Assembly: GCA_023261525.1 (NCBI GenBank)
Contig: JAHFOU010000069.1
Location: 1-9,506, forward strand
Direction: 5' to 3'
DNA length: 9,506 nt
From: Planctomycetota bacterium
GTDB taxonomy: Bacteria; Planctomycetota; SBBH01; JAHFOU01
Part shown: piece after piece, positions 1 to 7,432 of the stretch
Numbering within the stretch: position 1 is the stretch's first letter
Layout: each line of letters opens with the position of its first letter
Position numbers and translations under genes: made by a program
The notes under the pieces: model-generated
Told to the model about the DNA's origin: nothing
Databases searched by the model: none
Seen by the model: the letters and a program-made list of their open reading frames with translations, nothing else

Positions 1-1139
<1,139 letters not shown>

Positions 1140-1537
1140 CGATCCCGACCGACTTCGCCCCGTTCTTGTAGGCCATGCCGATGACCTTCACGGTCCTCTC
1201 CAAGGGGACCTCCCCGGCGGCGCGCACCATGGCCTCCTTCCGGACCGATCGTCCGAGGGCATCCTGGAGGGCCGCGGGGAGATCCTGAGTCGTGAAGGCG
1301 GTCGCCGCGCCGGAGCCCGTCGCCAGGTAGACATGGGCAGGGTCGCGGCCGATCGTCAGGGTGACGTCGTCGTGATCCGGATCCGGGGACGGTGTCATGC
1401 GCTGGGGCAGGTCGACGGCAGGCCCCTTCTGCTGGATCTCGTCATGGGCCATCATCAGGATGATGAGCAGGACCACGAAGATGTCGCAGAGCGGGGTCAC
1501 GTTGATGCCCGTCGAGATCCCCCCGGTGCCATCAGGC

Positions 1538-3151
1538 TCAATGGCTGGCATGGATCTTCATCCCCTTCTGGTAGCGGTAGTAGACCTCCAGGCAGAGCGC
1601 ACCCATGGCCGTGGTATAGACCCGGCCTCCCGCATCCCCCCAGGTGTCCTGGGCGGGATCCCAGGAGCCGTCCGCGCAGCCTTTCGTCTCCTGGTGCTTG
1701 CAGAGGGCCTCCTTCATCGGCTTGTTCCAGGCCGTCCAGGATTCCCCGCCCGTCTGGAAGAGGGCCAGGGTGGCGTAGTACCAGTAGTAGAAGTTGGGGG
1801 CCTTCCAGTCCGGGGTCCTCTCCAGCAGGGTGGCGGCCCCCTCGGCCACGCCCTTGTTGCGGGCCATGAGCTGTCTCACCAGCACGCCCACCGCGGTCGT
1901 GGTGTAGCCTTCGTGGATCAGCCCCAGGTTCCCATTGGGCTTCCTCAGGTAGCCGAAGACACCCCGGTATTCCTCCCGGGTCTGGTAGACGGCGTCCAGG
2001 CAGGCGTCGGCCCGGTCGAAGGCCTCATCCGGGATGACCAGCTCCGCCACGCGGGCCGACTTCAGGGCCATGACCGCCCAGCCCGTGACCGAGGTGTCGT
2101 TGTTGCCGTCCGTTTCCGACGGGGTGCCGGGGAGGTTGTAGTTGCGGTACCGCCAGCCGCCGCCCTTCTCGGCGGGATTCTGGCAGGCCAGGAGGTAGTT
2201 CACGGCCTTCTGGGCGGCGTCCTTGTAGTTGTATTCCCCCATGCCCACGGCCTCGGCCAGGGCCATGGTCGCGATGGCGTGGTTGTAGAGGTGCTTCTCG
2301 GTCGTCTTGGGCCCGATGCATCCGTCTCCGGACTGCTGGCCCTTGAGCCAGGAGAGTCCCCGCCGGACGGTGTCCTGGTACTTCCCGTTCTGGGTCGTGT
2401 CCCCGTGGCCCAGGTAGGCCAGAAGGGCCAGGCCCGTGACGCCCGTGCTGAACTCGGGAGCGCCGGGTCCCGTGCACTTGTCGTGGCCCTCTCCGTGGCA
2501 GTGGGCCTCGAAGCCGCCCGCGTTCCAGCATCCCTCCGGGCTCTGGTGGTGCTGGAGCCACTTCAGGGCTGCCTTGACCGCGTCCTGGGTCTTGCCCGAG
2601 GGGTCGTAGGGCTTCCAGCAACTCTGCTGGCCGCCGGTGGTGTTCCGGGGCCCGTACCGTTCGGCGGGGCCGGTGCTGTTGCCCTCCCCCCGGGGAGCCC
2701 GCATGCCCGGGCCGTTGACGAAGCTGATCTCCATGGCATTGAGGGCATCCTTGGGACGGTTGGGGTCTCCGAGGGCGTCATGCCCGGTCGCTCCCTCGTC
2801 CAGGGTTTCAACGTGGTCCGACGGCGGTCCTTCCTTCTGTTCGTGGACGGGCATGGGGTGGTCATTGGCAAGGCGGTCCTCCTCGCCTTCCCGGTCCTCC
2901 AGATCCCGGACCGTGGAATGGACCTCGGTTTTTTCCGGCTCGGGTTCGGGGGCGAAGGCGGGCGGCCGGGGGGCTTGGGGCACGAAGACGGCCGTGGGGG
3001 CGTAGGCCTCCCGCACGGCTCCGTAGCTCCGTCCGCAGGCGTAGAGCAGGACGAGGACGGCGAGGTGGAGGAAGGAGGAGACGCCCAGGGGAGGCATCAG
3101 GCCGGTGTAGGCGGGTTCCTCTTCCTCGATCTCGGGCAGGGGGGCGGGCAT
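1538..3151 (-). CDS. TonB-like membrane anchor fused to alpha-toroid (prenyltransferase/squalene-cyclase-like repeat) domain
   Basis: 537 residues. Residues 1-21 are acidic. Residues 22-39 form one hydrophobic helix whose pattern S25-x3-H29-x6-L36-x3-G40 matches three of the four positions of the TonB S-H-L-S motif (S16, H20, L27, S31 in E. coli). A Pro/Glu-rich, low-complexity linker follows (about 50-180), so the remainder should be periplasmic. Residues 185-525 hold at least five QW-like helical repeats of the terpene-cyclase/prenyltransferase fold, for example ALKWLQHHQSPEGCW (195-209), LSWLKGQQSGDG (266-277), VNYLLACQNPAEKGGGW (317-333) and a last one near 480-497. The cyclase acid motif DxDDT is not kept: the matching stretch reads DGNNDTS (348-354). 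Terpene cyclisation is therefore unlikely and a binding role more plausible (inference). The start is supported by AGGAGG 8 bases upstream. It overlaps the exbD-like gene by 14 bases. Similar toroid proteins next to ExbD genes are, as far as I recall, common in Planctomycetes; their function is not known to me. Confidence 0.85.
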   Translation of the reverse strand: MPAPLPEIEEEEPAYTGLMPPLGVSSFLHLAVLVLLYACGRSYGAVREAYAPTAVFVPQAPRPPAFAPEPEPEKTEVHSTVRDLEDREGEEDRLANDHPMPVHEQKEGPPSDHVETLDEGATGHDALGDPNRPKDALNAMEISFVNGPGMRAPRGEGNSTGPAERYGPRNTTGGQQSCWKPYDPSGKTQDAVKAALKWLQHHQSPEGCWNAGGFEAHCHGEGHDKCTGPGAPEFSTGVTGLALLAYLGHGDTTQNGKYQDTVRRGLSWLKGQQSGDGCIGPKTTEKHLYNHAIATMALAEAVGMGEYNYKDAAQKAVNYLLACQNPAEKGGGWRYRNYNLPGTPSETDGNNDTSVTGWAVMALKSARVAELVIPDEAFDRADACLDAVYQTREEYRGVFGYLRKPNGNLGLIHEGYTTTAVGVLVRQLMARNKGVAEGAATLLERTPDWKAPNFYYWYYATLALFQTGGESWTAWNKPMKEALCKHQETKGCADGSWDPAQDTWGDAGGRVYTTAMGALCLEVYYRYQKGMKIHASH

Positions 3152-3154
3152 GGG

Positions 3155-3189
3155 GCGTTCCTCCTACAGGGGCCTGCCCCTAGGAACGC
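3155..3189 (-). promoter_or_regulatory. Hairpin overlapping the ribosome binding site of the toroid gene
   Basis: On the minus strand (mRNA sense) GCGTTCCT (3189-3182) pairs perfectly with AGGAACGC (3162-3155), and inside it AGGGG (3181-3177) pairs with CCCCT (3172-3168) around a 4-base loop. Only a 5-base bulge (GTAGG, 3167-3163) interrupts one side, so the stem has 13 base pairs. The Shine-Dalgarno AGGAGG (3165-3160) lies across the bulge and the outer arm, 8 bases before the ATG. Folded, the hairpin would mask the ribosome binding site; a trans-acting protein, RNA or temperature change could open it. The structure is seen directly; regulation is inferred. Confidence 0.55.
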
Positions 3190-3192
3190 TCC

Positions 3193-3217
3193 GAGCCGGC
3201 TCCGGTTCAGCCCGGAG
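3193..3217. repeat. Overlapping palindromes in the 134-base gap before the toroid gene
   Basis: GAGCCGGCTC (3193-3202) is a perfect 10-bp palindrome. CTCCGG (3200-3205) and CCGGAG (3212-3217) form a perfect 6-bp inverted repeat with a 6-base loop and share three bases with it. They lie between the neuB stop and the hairpin at 3155-3189. They could be an operator or the stem of a terminator for the upstream operon, but no run of T follows on the minus strand. I see no convincing -35/-10 pair in 3190-3285; CCTAAT on the minus strand near 3220-3226 is the best -10-like sequence. In GC-rich DNA short palindromes also occur by chance. Confidence 0.3.
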
Positions 3218-3285
3218 ACGGATTAGGGAAGAATGAAATTCCTCGAATGCCGAGAACCTTCCGGCCCCTCGTTCGTCGCGTCCGC

Positions 3286-4326
3286 CTACTCGAACAGGTC
3301 CTCGTCGAGCAGGGTGTCGCGGGGGATGGCCTTCTTCGCCGCGCGGCCGAGGAGCTTCTCCAGGTCCTTGGCGGGGAGTCCCGTCCCTGGGCGCTTCAGG
3401 GCGACCAGCTTGGGCACCAGGACGGTGCCGGCGCTGAGGTCCCGCTCCGCCACCAGGGACTTGCGGGCGGCGGCCCGGGTGGGGATCTCGCAGGGCTGGG
3501 GCTTCTTCTCGCCGCTGCCCAGGAGCCTGGAGACCTCCCGGATCTTCCGCACCATGATCTCGAACTCCCTCGGCTCCATGGAGGCGGCGTGGTCCGGGCC
3601 CTCGGCCCGGTTGTCCAGGGTGAGGTGCTTCTCGATGACGCAGGCGCCCAGGGCCACGGCCGCCAGGGCTGCGGCGTCGCCCAGGGTGTGGTCGGAATAG
3701 CCGACCGGGCGCCCGAAACGCTCGGCCAGGGTCGCCACGGCCTTCACGTTGGCCTGGTCCGTCGGGCAGGGGTAGCAGGAGACGGCGTGGAGGAGGACGA
3801 CGGGCGGGGCCGGGTCGGCCGCGGATTCGACGGCCTCCAGGGCCTCGGCGATCTCGTCCTCGTCGGCCATGCCGGTGGAGATCAGCAGGGGCCTGCCCGA
3901 CTGGGCGGCCTTCCGGAGCAGGGGCAGGTCGGTCAGCTCCCCTGAGCCCAGCTTCAGGGCCGGGACGCCGAGCTCCAGGAGCATCGCCAGGGAATCCGCA
4001 TCGAAGGGGCTGGCCAGGAAGGGGATGCCGGTCTTCTCGCAGAAGGCGGCCAGCTCCCGGAAATCGGAGGGCGACAGCTCCAGGCGCTTCAGCATCCCGT
4101 GCTGGCCCCCCGGGCCGGTCTGGGTCACCTGGTACTCGGCCTTGGGCGCCTCCTGGGTGACGAGGCGGTCCACCCGGAATGCCTGGAACTTCACGGCGTC
4201 GGCCCCGGCCGCGCGGGCGGCCTCGATCAGCTGCTTGGCCTTGCGGAGGTCCCCGTCGTGGTTGACCCCGGCCTCGGCCAGGACCAGCACCCTCCCGGGC
4301 CCGGGGGGGACGTCCAGGCCGCTCAC
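3286..4326 (-). CDS. neuB: N-acetylneuraminate synthase family protein (NeuB/PseI/LegI type)
   Basis: Condenses phosphoenolpyruvate with a 6-carbon N-acyl-amino sugar to make a 9-carbon nonulosonic acid (sialic, legionaminic or pseudaminic type) in the cytosol. The 346-residue product is the same length as E. coli NeuB. TIM-barrel motifs: EAGVNHDG (18-25), KFQ (46-48), SPFD (106-109), KLGSGEL (125-131), ISTGM (149-153), GYSDHT (209-214) and EKHLTLD (232-238). H213 and H234 have the spacing of the metal-binding pair H215/H236 in Neisseria NeuB. Residues about 285-346 are the C-terminal SAF (antifreeze-like) domain, with KRPGTGL (311-317) carrying the Arg that reaches the partner subunit's active site. 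The chosen start is a GTG overlapping the upstream gene's TGA as GTGA; no clear Shine-Dalgarno is seen, in keeping with coupled translation. A later in-frame GTG (codon 13) is the main alternative. Which sugar it uses cannot be told, and no other nonulosonate gene is in the window. Confidence 0.93.
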   Translation of the reverse strand: MSGLDVPPGPGRVLVLAEAGVNHDGDLRKAKQLIEAARAAGADAVKFQAFRVDRLVTQEAPKAEYQVTQTGPGGQHGMLKRLELSPSDFRELAAFCEKTGIPFLASPFDADSLAMLLELGVPALKLGSGELTDLPLLRKAAQSGRPLLISTGMADEDEIAEALEAVESAADPAPPVVLLHAVSCYPCPTDQANVKAVATLAERFGRPVGYSDHTLGDAAALAAVALGACVIEKHLTLDNRAEGPDHAASMEPREFEIMVRKIREVSRLLGSGEKKPQPCEIPTRAAARKSLVAERDLSAGTVLVPKLVALKRPGTGLPAKDLEKLLGRAAKKAIPRDTLLDEDLFE

Positions 4327-6008
4327 GGCTGGGGAGGACCCTGGGGGGGAGGACAGGGCGGCTGGGGCGGCTCCTGCTGGGGCGGGCCCTTGGGCGCATA
4401 GGGGTGGTCGCGCTTGCTCAGGATGCGGACGGACTTCAGGGGCTCGCCCGGCCTCAGGGCCTCGGCGAACTCCATGCCCTCCAGCACCCGGCCGAAGACG
4501 CTGCAGTGCCCGTCGTACTCCGGCAGGGCCGAGGGGGTCAGGACGAACTGGGGCCCGCCGCCCTGGGGGCCCGGGGGGAACAGGGAGAGGCTGCCGCGCC
4601 AGTGGTGGCGTTTCGTCTCGGGCCCGTCGGGCTGGCTGCCCGCGGCGCGGAGGGCGAGGTAGCCCTGGCCGTCGAAGGCCTTGGCCTCGGCCAGCTGGAC
4701 GAACCAGGCCGTGGCCTCGGGCGCATCGTCCTCGAAGAGCTCCACGACGATGCGGCCCCTGGCCGTCTGGATCTCGGCCCGGGGGAGGTCCCCCTTGGCC
4801 GCGTCCCGCTTCTGGGCCTGGGTCTCCTCGGCCCAGGCCTTCTGGAAGGCCGTGACGGTCTCCAGGAGGCGGTCCAGGGTCTGGCCCATGCGGGCGCCCA
4901 GGTTGTAGGTGGACGTCTTCTCGAGGTCCTTCCTGGCCCCGTCGAAGTCCTGGACCATGAGGCGGGCCTGGCCGCGGAGGAAGTAGCCGTCCCAGGCCTC
5001 CGGGCGGGCGGCCACCTCGGCCTCGCCGATCTCCAGGCAGCGGCGGAAGCGGTTCGCGGACTTGCAGGCCCCGTAGAGGCGCTGGTCGAAGCGTGGCACG
5101 TGGGGGGCCAGGCGGCAGGCCTCCTCCAGCTCGGCCAGGGCGGCGCCCATGTCGCCCTTCATGTACAGGAGGGAGCCCCGGTCGTAGTGCAGGATGGGGT
5201 TGGCGGGCTCCAGGGCGCAGGCCTTGGCATAACTCCGCTCGGCGGCCTCCAGGGCCTGGCCCAGGGCGGTGCGCTCGGCCTGGGTCTTGGGCGGGCCCTC
5301 GCGCTTGGCGACCTCCTCGTGGCGGGCCCGGGCCGCGGTGGCGGCCTCGCGCGCCAGGCGGGCATTGTTGACGGTCTCGGGCACCTTGCGGGCCTCGTCG
5401 AAGGCCTTGGCATCCCCGGCGGGAAGGTCCGCGCCCAGGTCCAGGACCGTCCAGGAGTCCGGGGCATAGAGGTTGGCCGTCTCGGGCAGGGCCAGGCCCC
5501 TTCCGACGGAAACGAGGAGGCCCAGCCTCAGGGCGGTGCGGGAGGGAAGTCGGGCCAGGGAGATCGCGAACTCGGCCTGGAGCCGGTCCATCTTTTCGTA
5601 GGAGGCGCGGGCCGTCCATCCGGCGGGGGCCGCCGCGGGCACCCAGGCCTTCCCGTCCCCGATGGACTCGGTCCAGGGCTGGCGCTGGAGGTTGAGGGGG
5701 GCGAAGGCCAGCTGGAGGTCCGCCGCGGAGGGGGAGGCCGCGGGCGCCGACCCCAGGAGGAGGTAGATCTCCTCCTGGCTGTCGCAGGCCGAGGGGGTTT
5801 CCAGGGCCAGGTACAGGGACTGGTCGTCGCGCAGGATGCGGACCCTCAGGATCTTGGATTCCAGGACCGCGGCGTCCTTCCACTCGGCCTCGTCGAGATG
5901 TCCGTCCAGGACCGGAGCCTTGGCCGCCGGGATGCGGACGGGAGCGGGCGTTTCCTCTGCGGCGATCAGCAGGGCGGGAAACAGAAGGGCCGTCAGGAGG
6001 CGTGTCAT
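4323..6008 (-). CDS. Secreted CBM9-like / TPR / degenerate cyclophilin fusion protein
   Basis: 561 residues. Residues 1-17 are a signal peptide with likely cleavage after IAA, so the protein is exported. Residues about 24-190 resemble the CBM9-like (DOMON-type) domain: VLDGHLDEAEWKDA (33-46) is its typical opening, with alternating beta strands after it. Residues about 205-400 are helical, with TPR-type repeats around 252-300 and 320-365 (for example YAKACALEPANPILHYDRG). Residues 412-532 match a cyclophilin peptidyl-prolyl isomerase: TARGRIVVELFEDDAP, then GSLSLFPPGPQGGGPQFVLT and YDGHCSVFGRVLEGM. The active-site FHR of cyclophilins is replaced by YLA (450-452) and the position of CypA H126 appears to be Cys502, so catalysis is doubtful. 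The tail (539-561) is Pro/Gln-rich. The ATG overlaps the upstream stop as ATGA, with AAGGGG 5 bases upstream; the TGA overlaps neuB. The domain order is seen; the substrate is unknown. Confidence 0.85.
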   Translation of the reverse strand: MTRLLTALLFPALLIAAEETPAPVRIPAAKAPVLDGHLDEAEWKDAAVLESKILRVRILRDDQSLYLALETPSACDSQEEIYLLLGSAPAASPSAADLQLAFAPLNLQRQPWTESIGDGKAWVPAAAPAGWTARASYEKMDRLQAEFAISLARLPSRTALRLGLLVSVGRGLALPETANLYAPDSWTVLDLGADLPAGDAKAFDEARKVPETVNNARLAREAATAARARHEEVAKREGPPKTQAERTALGQALEAAERSYAKACALEPANPILHYDRGSLLYMKGDMGAALAELEEACRLAPHVPRFDQRLYGACKSANRFRRCLEIGEAEVAARPEAWDGYFLRGQARLMVQDFDGARKDLEKTSTYNLGARMGQTLDRLLETVTAFQKAWAEETQAQKRDAAKGDLPRAEIQTARGRIVVELFEDDAPEATAWFVQLAEAKAFDGQGYLALRAAGSQPDGPETKRHHWRGSLSLFPPGPQGGGPQFVLTPSALPEYDGHCSVFGRVLEGMEFAEALRPGEPLKSVRILSKRDHPYAPKGPPQQEPPQPPCPPPQGPPQP

Positions 6009-6601
6009 GAGGTCCCCTTTCTCCGGAGCAGGAGGATGCCGGGTGAGGCCACCAGGGCCAGGACCAGGCCCAGGAGGGGCCAGGCCGCGAGGTCCTCCCG
6101 CCCCGTGATGCCCCAGAGGCCGCGCAGGGCGGCGTCGTCCAGGAGGCGCTGGCCCACGGCGCCCAGGGCCAGGGAGGCCGCCAGGGCCACCACGGCGAGG
6201 GAAGGCCTGGTCCTCAGCACCCAGGCGGCGGGGATCCAGACGGCCAGGGCGATCCAGAGCCAGGCCAGGTCGGTCCGCCAGAGCAGGGTGGCCTCGTACA
6301 GGGCGGCGCCGGGGGCAGCGACCGCGGCGATGGCCAGGAGGCGGCGGCCCGCGGAGGCCAGCCAGGCGCCCCGGGAAGGGACCTCCAGGCCCCGGGCGGC
6401 CGGATGGGCCCTGCCCAGGAGGTAGGCCATGGGCCCCAGGACGACGGTGCCCACGGCGAGGTAGGCCAGGGCGGCCAGGGCCGCGGCCAGGGGGAGGCTG
6501 CCTCCCGCCGCGCGGACCAGGACGTCCCTCAGGGTGACCGAGCATTCCAGGGTCCCGAAGGCGGTCCAGAACACGCCGGCGATGCCGGCCGTCACCCCCA
6601 C
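6005..6601 (-). CDS. Multi-pass integral membrane protein, possibly Ste24/M48-like membrane region without zinc site
   Basis: 198 residues from a GTG start, Ala/Leu-rich, with about five or six hydrophobic helices (roughly 33-60, 87-106, 112-128, 133-150 and 171-191, perhaps also 3-18) and a basic C-terminal end. I do not recognise it firmly. The layout, with two helices, a hinge (LEVPSRGAWLASAGRRLL), two helices and a final segment before an Arg-rich end, recalls the membrane parts of bacterial Ste24-like M48 proteases. However, there is no HEXXH motif anywhere, so it would be inactive or a truncated relative. The frame is open upstream, and a CTG at 6643-6641 would overlap the nnrE stop as CTGA, adding a charged stretch (TPDALTLRERRAA) that looks like a real cytoplasmic N-terminus. 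No good Shine-Dalgarno supports either start. The stop overlaps the next gene by 4 bases. Confidence 0.75.
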   Translation of the reverse strand: MGVTAGIAGVFWTAFGTLECSVTLRDVLVRAAGGSLPLAAALAALAYLAVGTVVLGPMAYLLGRAHPAARGLEVPSRGAWLASAGRRLLAIAAVAAPGAALYEATLLWRTDLAWLWIALAVWIPAAWVLRTRPSLAVVALAASLALGAVGQRLLDDAALRGLWGITGREDLAAWPLLGLVLALVASPGILLLRRKGTS

Positions 6602-6639
6602 GGCGGCGCGCCGCTCCCGGAGGGTGAGCGCGTCGGGGG

Positions 6640-7359
6640 TCAGGAGGGCACCTGAACGTCCAGCAGGGCGCGGGGGAAGCCGATGTCCGCCACGGTCAGG
6701 CGGCCGACGTAGGCGGAGGCCCCCGGGGCAAAGAAGCCCTTCTTCGGAAGGCCGAAGGCCACGGTCCGCGTGGCATGCACGGCCTTGCCGATCACCTCGC
6801 CCGTGTTCGCGTCCAGGCCGGAGGGGATGTCGGCCGAGATGACGGGGGCGCCGAGGCGCTCGATGGTGTCGATCGCGGAGGAGATGGGCTCCTGCAGGCC
6901 CCCGGAGATGGCCGAGAAGCCGGTGCCCAGCAGGGCGTCCACCACCGCGGCCACGCCCCCGCAGCGGTCCACCGCCTCGTGGGCGCCGAGGGGATGGCGG
7001 ATCTCGTCGACGGGCATGCCCATGCGCTTGAGGATCTTCAGGTTGGCCTGGGTCTCCGCCGTCAGGGCGTCCAGGCTCTTGCCCACCAGGAGGACGACCA
7101 CGGGATAGCCGGCGTTGGACAGGTGGCGGGCCGCGACCAGGCCGTCGCCCCCGTTGTTGCCCGTGGAGGCGAAGATCGCCACGGGGCCGGGCCCCCCCCG
7201 GAGGTCGCGGAGGACCTCCTGGACGGCCTCGGCCAGCTCGCGGCCGGCGTTCTCCATCAGGACGATGGGCTGGATCCCGTAGGAGGAGGACGCCACGGAG
7301 TCGATGAGCTTCATCTCCTCGCGGGTCACCCGGCGCAGGCCGTCGGCGGGGGTTTGCAT
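6640..7359 (-). CDS. nnrE: NAD(P)H-hydrate epimerase (YjeF N-terminal domain, stand-alone)
   Basis: Interconverts the R and S forms of hydrated NADH/NADPH so that the partner dehydratase (NnrD) can repair them; cytosolic. From the ATG the protein has 239 residues, the size of the epimerase domain alone. It lacks the C-terminal kinase-like NnrD domain found in the E. coli-type fusion. Motifs: LMENAGR (34-40), GNNGGDGLVAARHL (67-80, nucleotide-binding loop), VDALLGTG (140-147), SADIPSGLDANTG (175-187) and DIGFP (226-230 region), all typical of YjeF_N. The frame remains open upstream to 7443, but that extension would enter argG on the other strand and has no family similarity, so the ATG at 7359 is preferred. 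No strong Shine-Dalgarno is seen. It is the first gene of the minus-strand block and ends 4 bases inside a possible CTG start of the next gene. Confidence 0.93.
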   Translation of the reverse strand: MQTPADGLRRVTREEMKLIDSVASSSYGIQPIVLMENAGRELAEAVQEVLRDLRGGPGPVAIFASTGNNGGDGLVAARHLSNAGYPVVVLLVGKSLDALTAETQANLKILKRMGMPVDEIRHPLGAHEAVDRCGGVAAVVDALLGTGFSAISGGLQEPISSAIDTIERLGAPVISADIPSGLDANTGEVIGKAVHATRTVAFGLPKKGFFAPGASAYVGRLTVADIGFPRALLDVQVPS

Positions 7360-7369
7360 CGTGGCAGGG

Positions 7370-7400
7370 ATTTTATCGTTTTCGGGCCCGGGCCGTTGAC
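7370..7400 (-). promoter_or_regulatory. Weak candidate promoter for the nnrE-led operon
   Basis: Minus-strand GATAAAAT (7377-7370) is a fair -10-like sequence in otherwise GC-rich DNA and lies about 10 bases before the nnrE ATG. The sequence at the expected -35 distance (GTCAAC or CAACGG) is poor. If used, transcription would start only a few bases before the ATG. A perfect 10-bp palindrome GGCCCGGGCC (7385-7394) sits between this and the argG promoter and could be a shared operator, though it may be chance. Confidence 0.3.
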
Positions 7401-7423
7401 TGAGATTCCCGATCCGCGATAAT
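7396..7423 (+). promoter_or_regulatory. sigma70-type promoter of argG
   Basis: TTGACT (7396-7401) and GATAAT (7418-7423), each one mismatch from consensus, are separated by 16 bases. This is the best promoter match I saw in the window. Transcription would begin around 7429-7431, two to four bases before the TTG start of argG at 7433, predicting a leaderless or nearly leaderless mRNA. Confidence 0.75.
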
Positions 7424-7432
7424 CCCTCTCCC

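Noticed and set aside
1397..3226. Plus-strand open frame (609 codons) opposite the toroid and exbD-like genes
   Set aside because: Low-complexity composition and no motifs; the minus-strand genes have strong family signatures and a good ribosome binding site.
3240..3280. Possible rho-independent terminator after neuB (CTCG/CGAG stem near 3241-3255)
   Set aside because: Only a 4-bp perfect stem and no continuous T run on the minus strand.
3233..3700. Small plus-strand frame beginning in the gap at 3233 after GGGAAG
   Set aside because: It runs antisense through neuB, is Ser/Arg-rich and has no recognisable feature.
4343..4349. Run of seven G (C7 on the coding strand) near the end of the fusion-protein gene, which could slip into the open neuB frame
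   Set aside because: No stimulatory structure or conserved slip motif is evident, and the ordinary GTGA overlap already explains coupling.
4327..5883. Upstream extension of the neuB frame to an 865-residue protein
   Set aside because: The extension lies out of frame over the fusion-protein gene and is Pro/Gly/Arg-rich; real NeuB similarity begins within a few residues of the GTG at 4326.
4404..6425. Long plus-strand open frame (673 codons) opposite the CBM9-TPR-cyclophilin gene
   Set aside because: High-GC codon bias leaves antisense frames open; the translation is Gly/Leu/Val-rich with no recognisable motif, while the minus strand has clear domains and a signal peptide.
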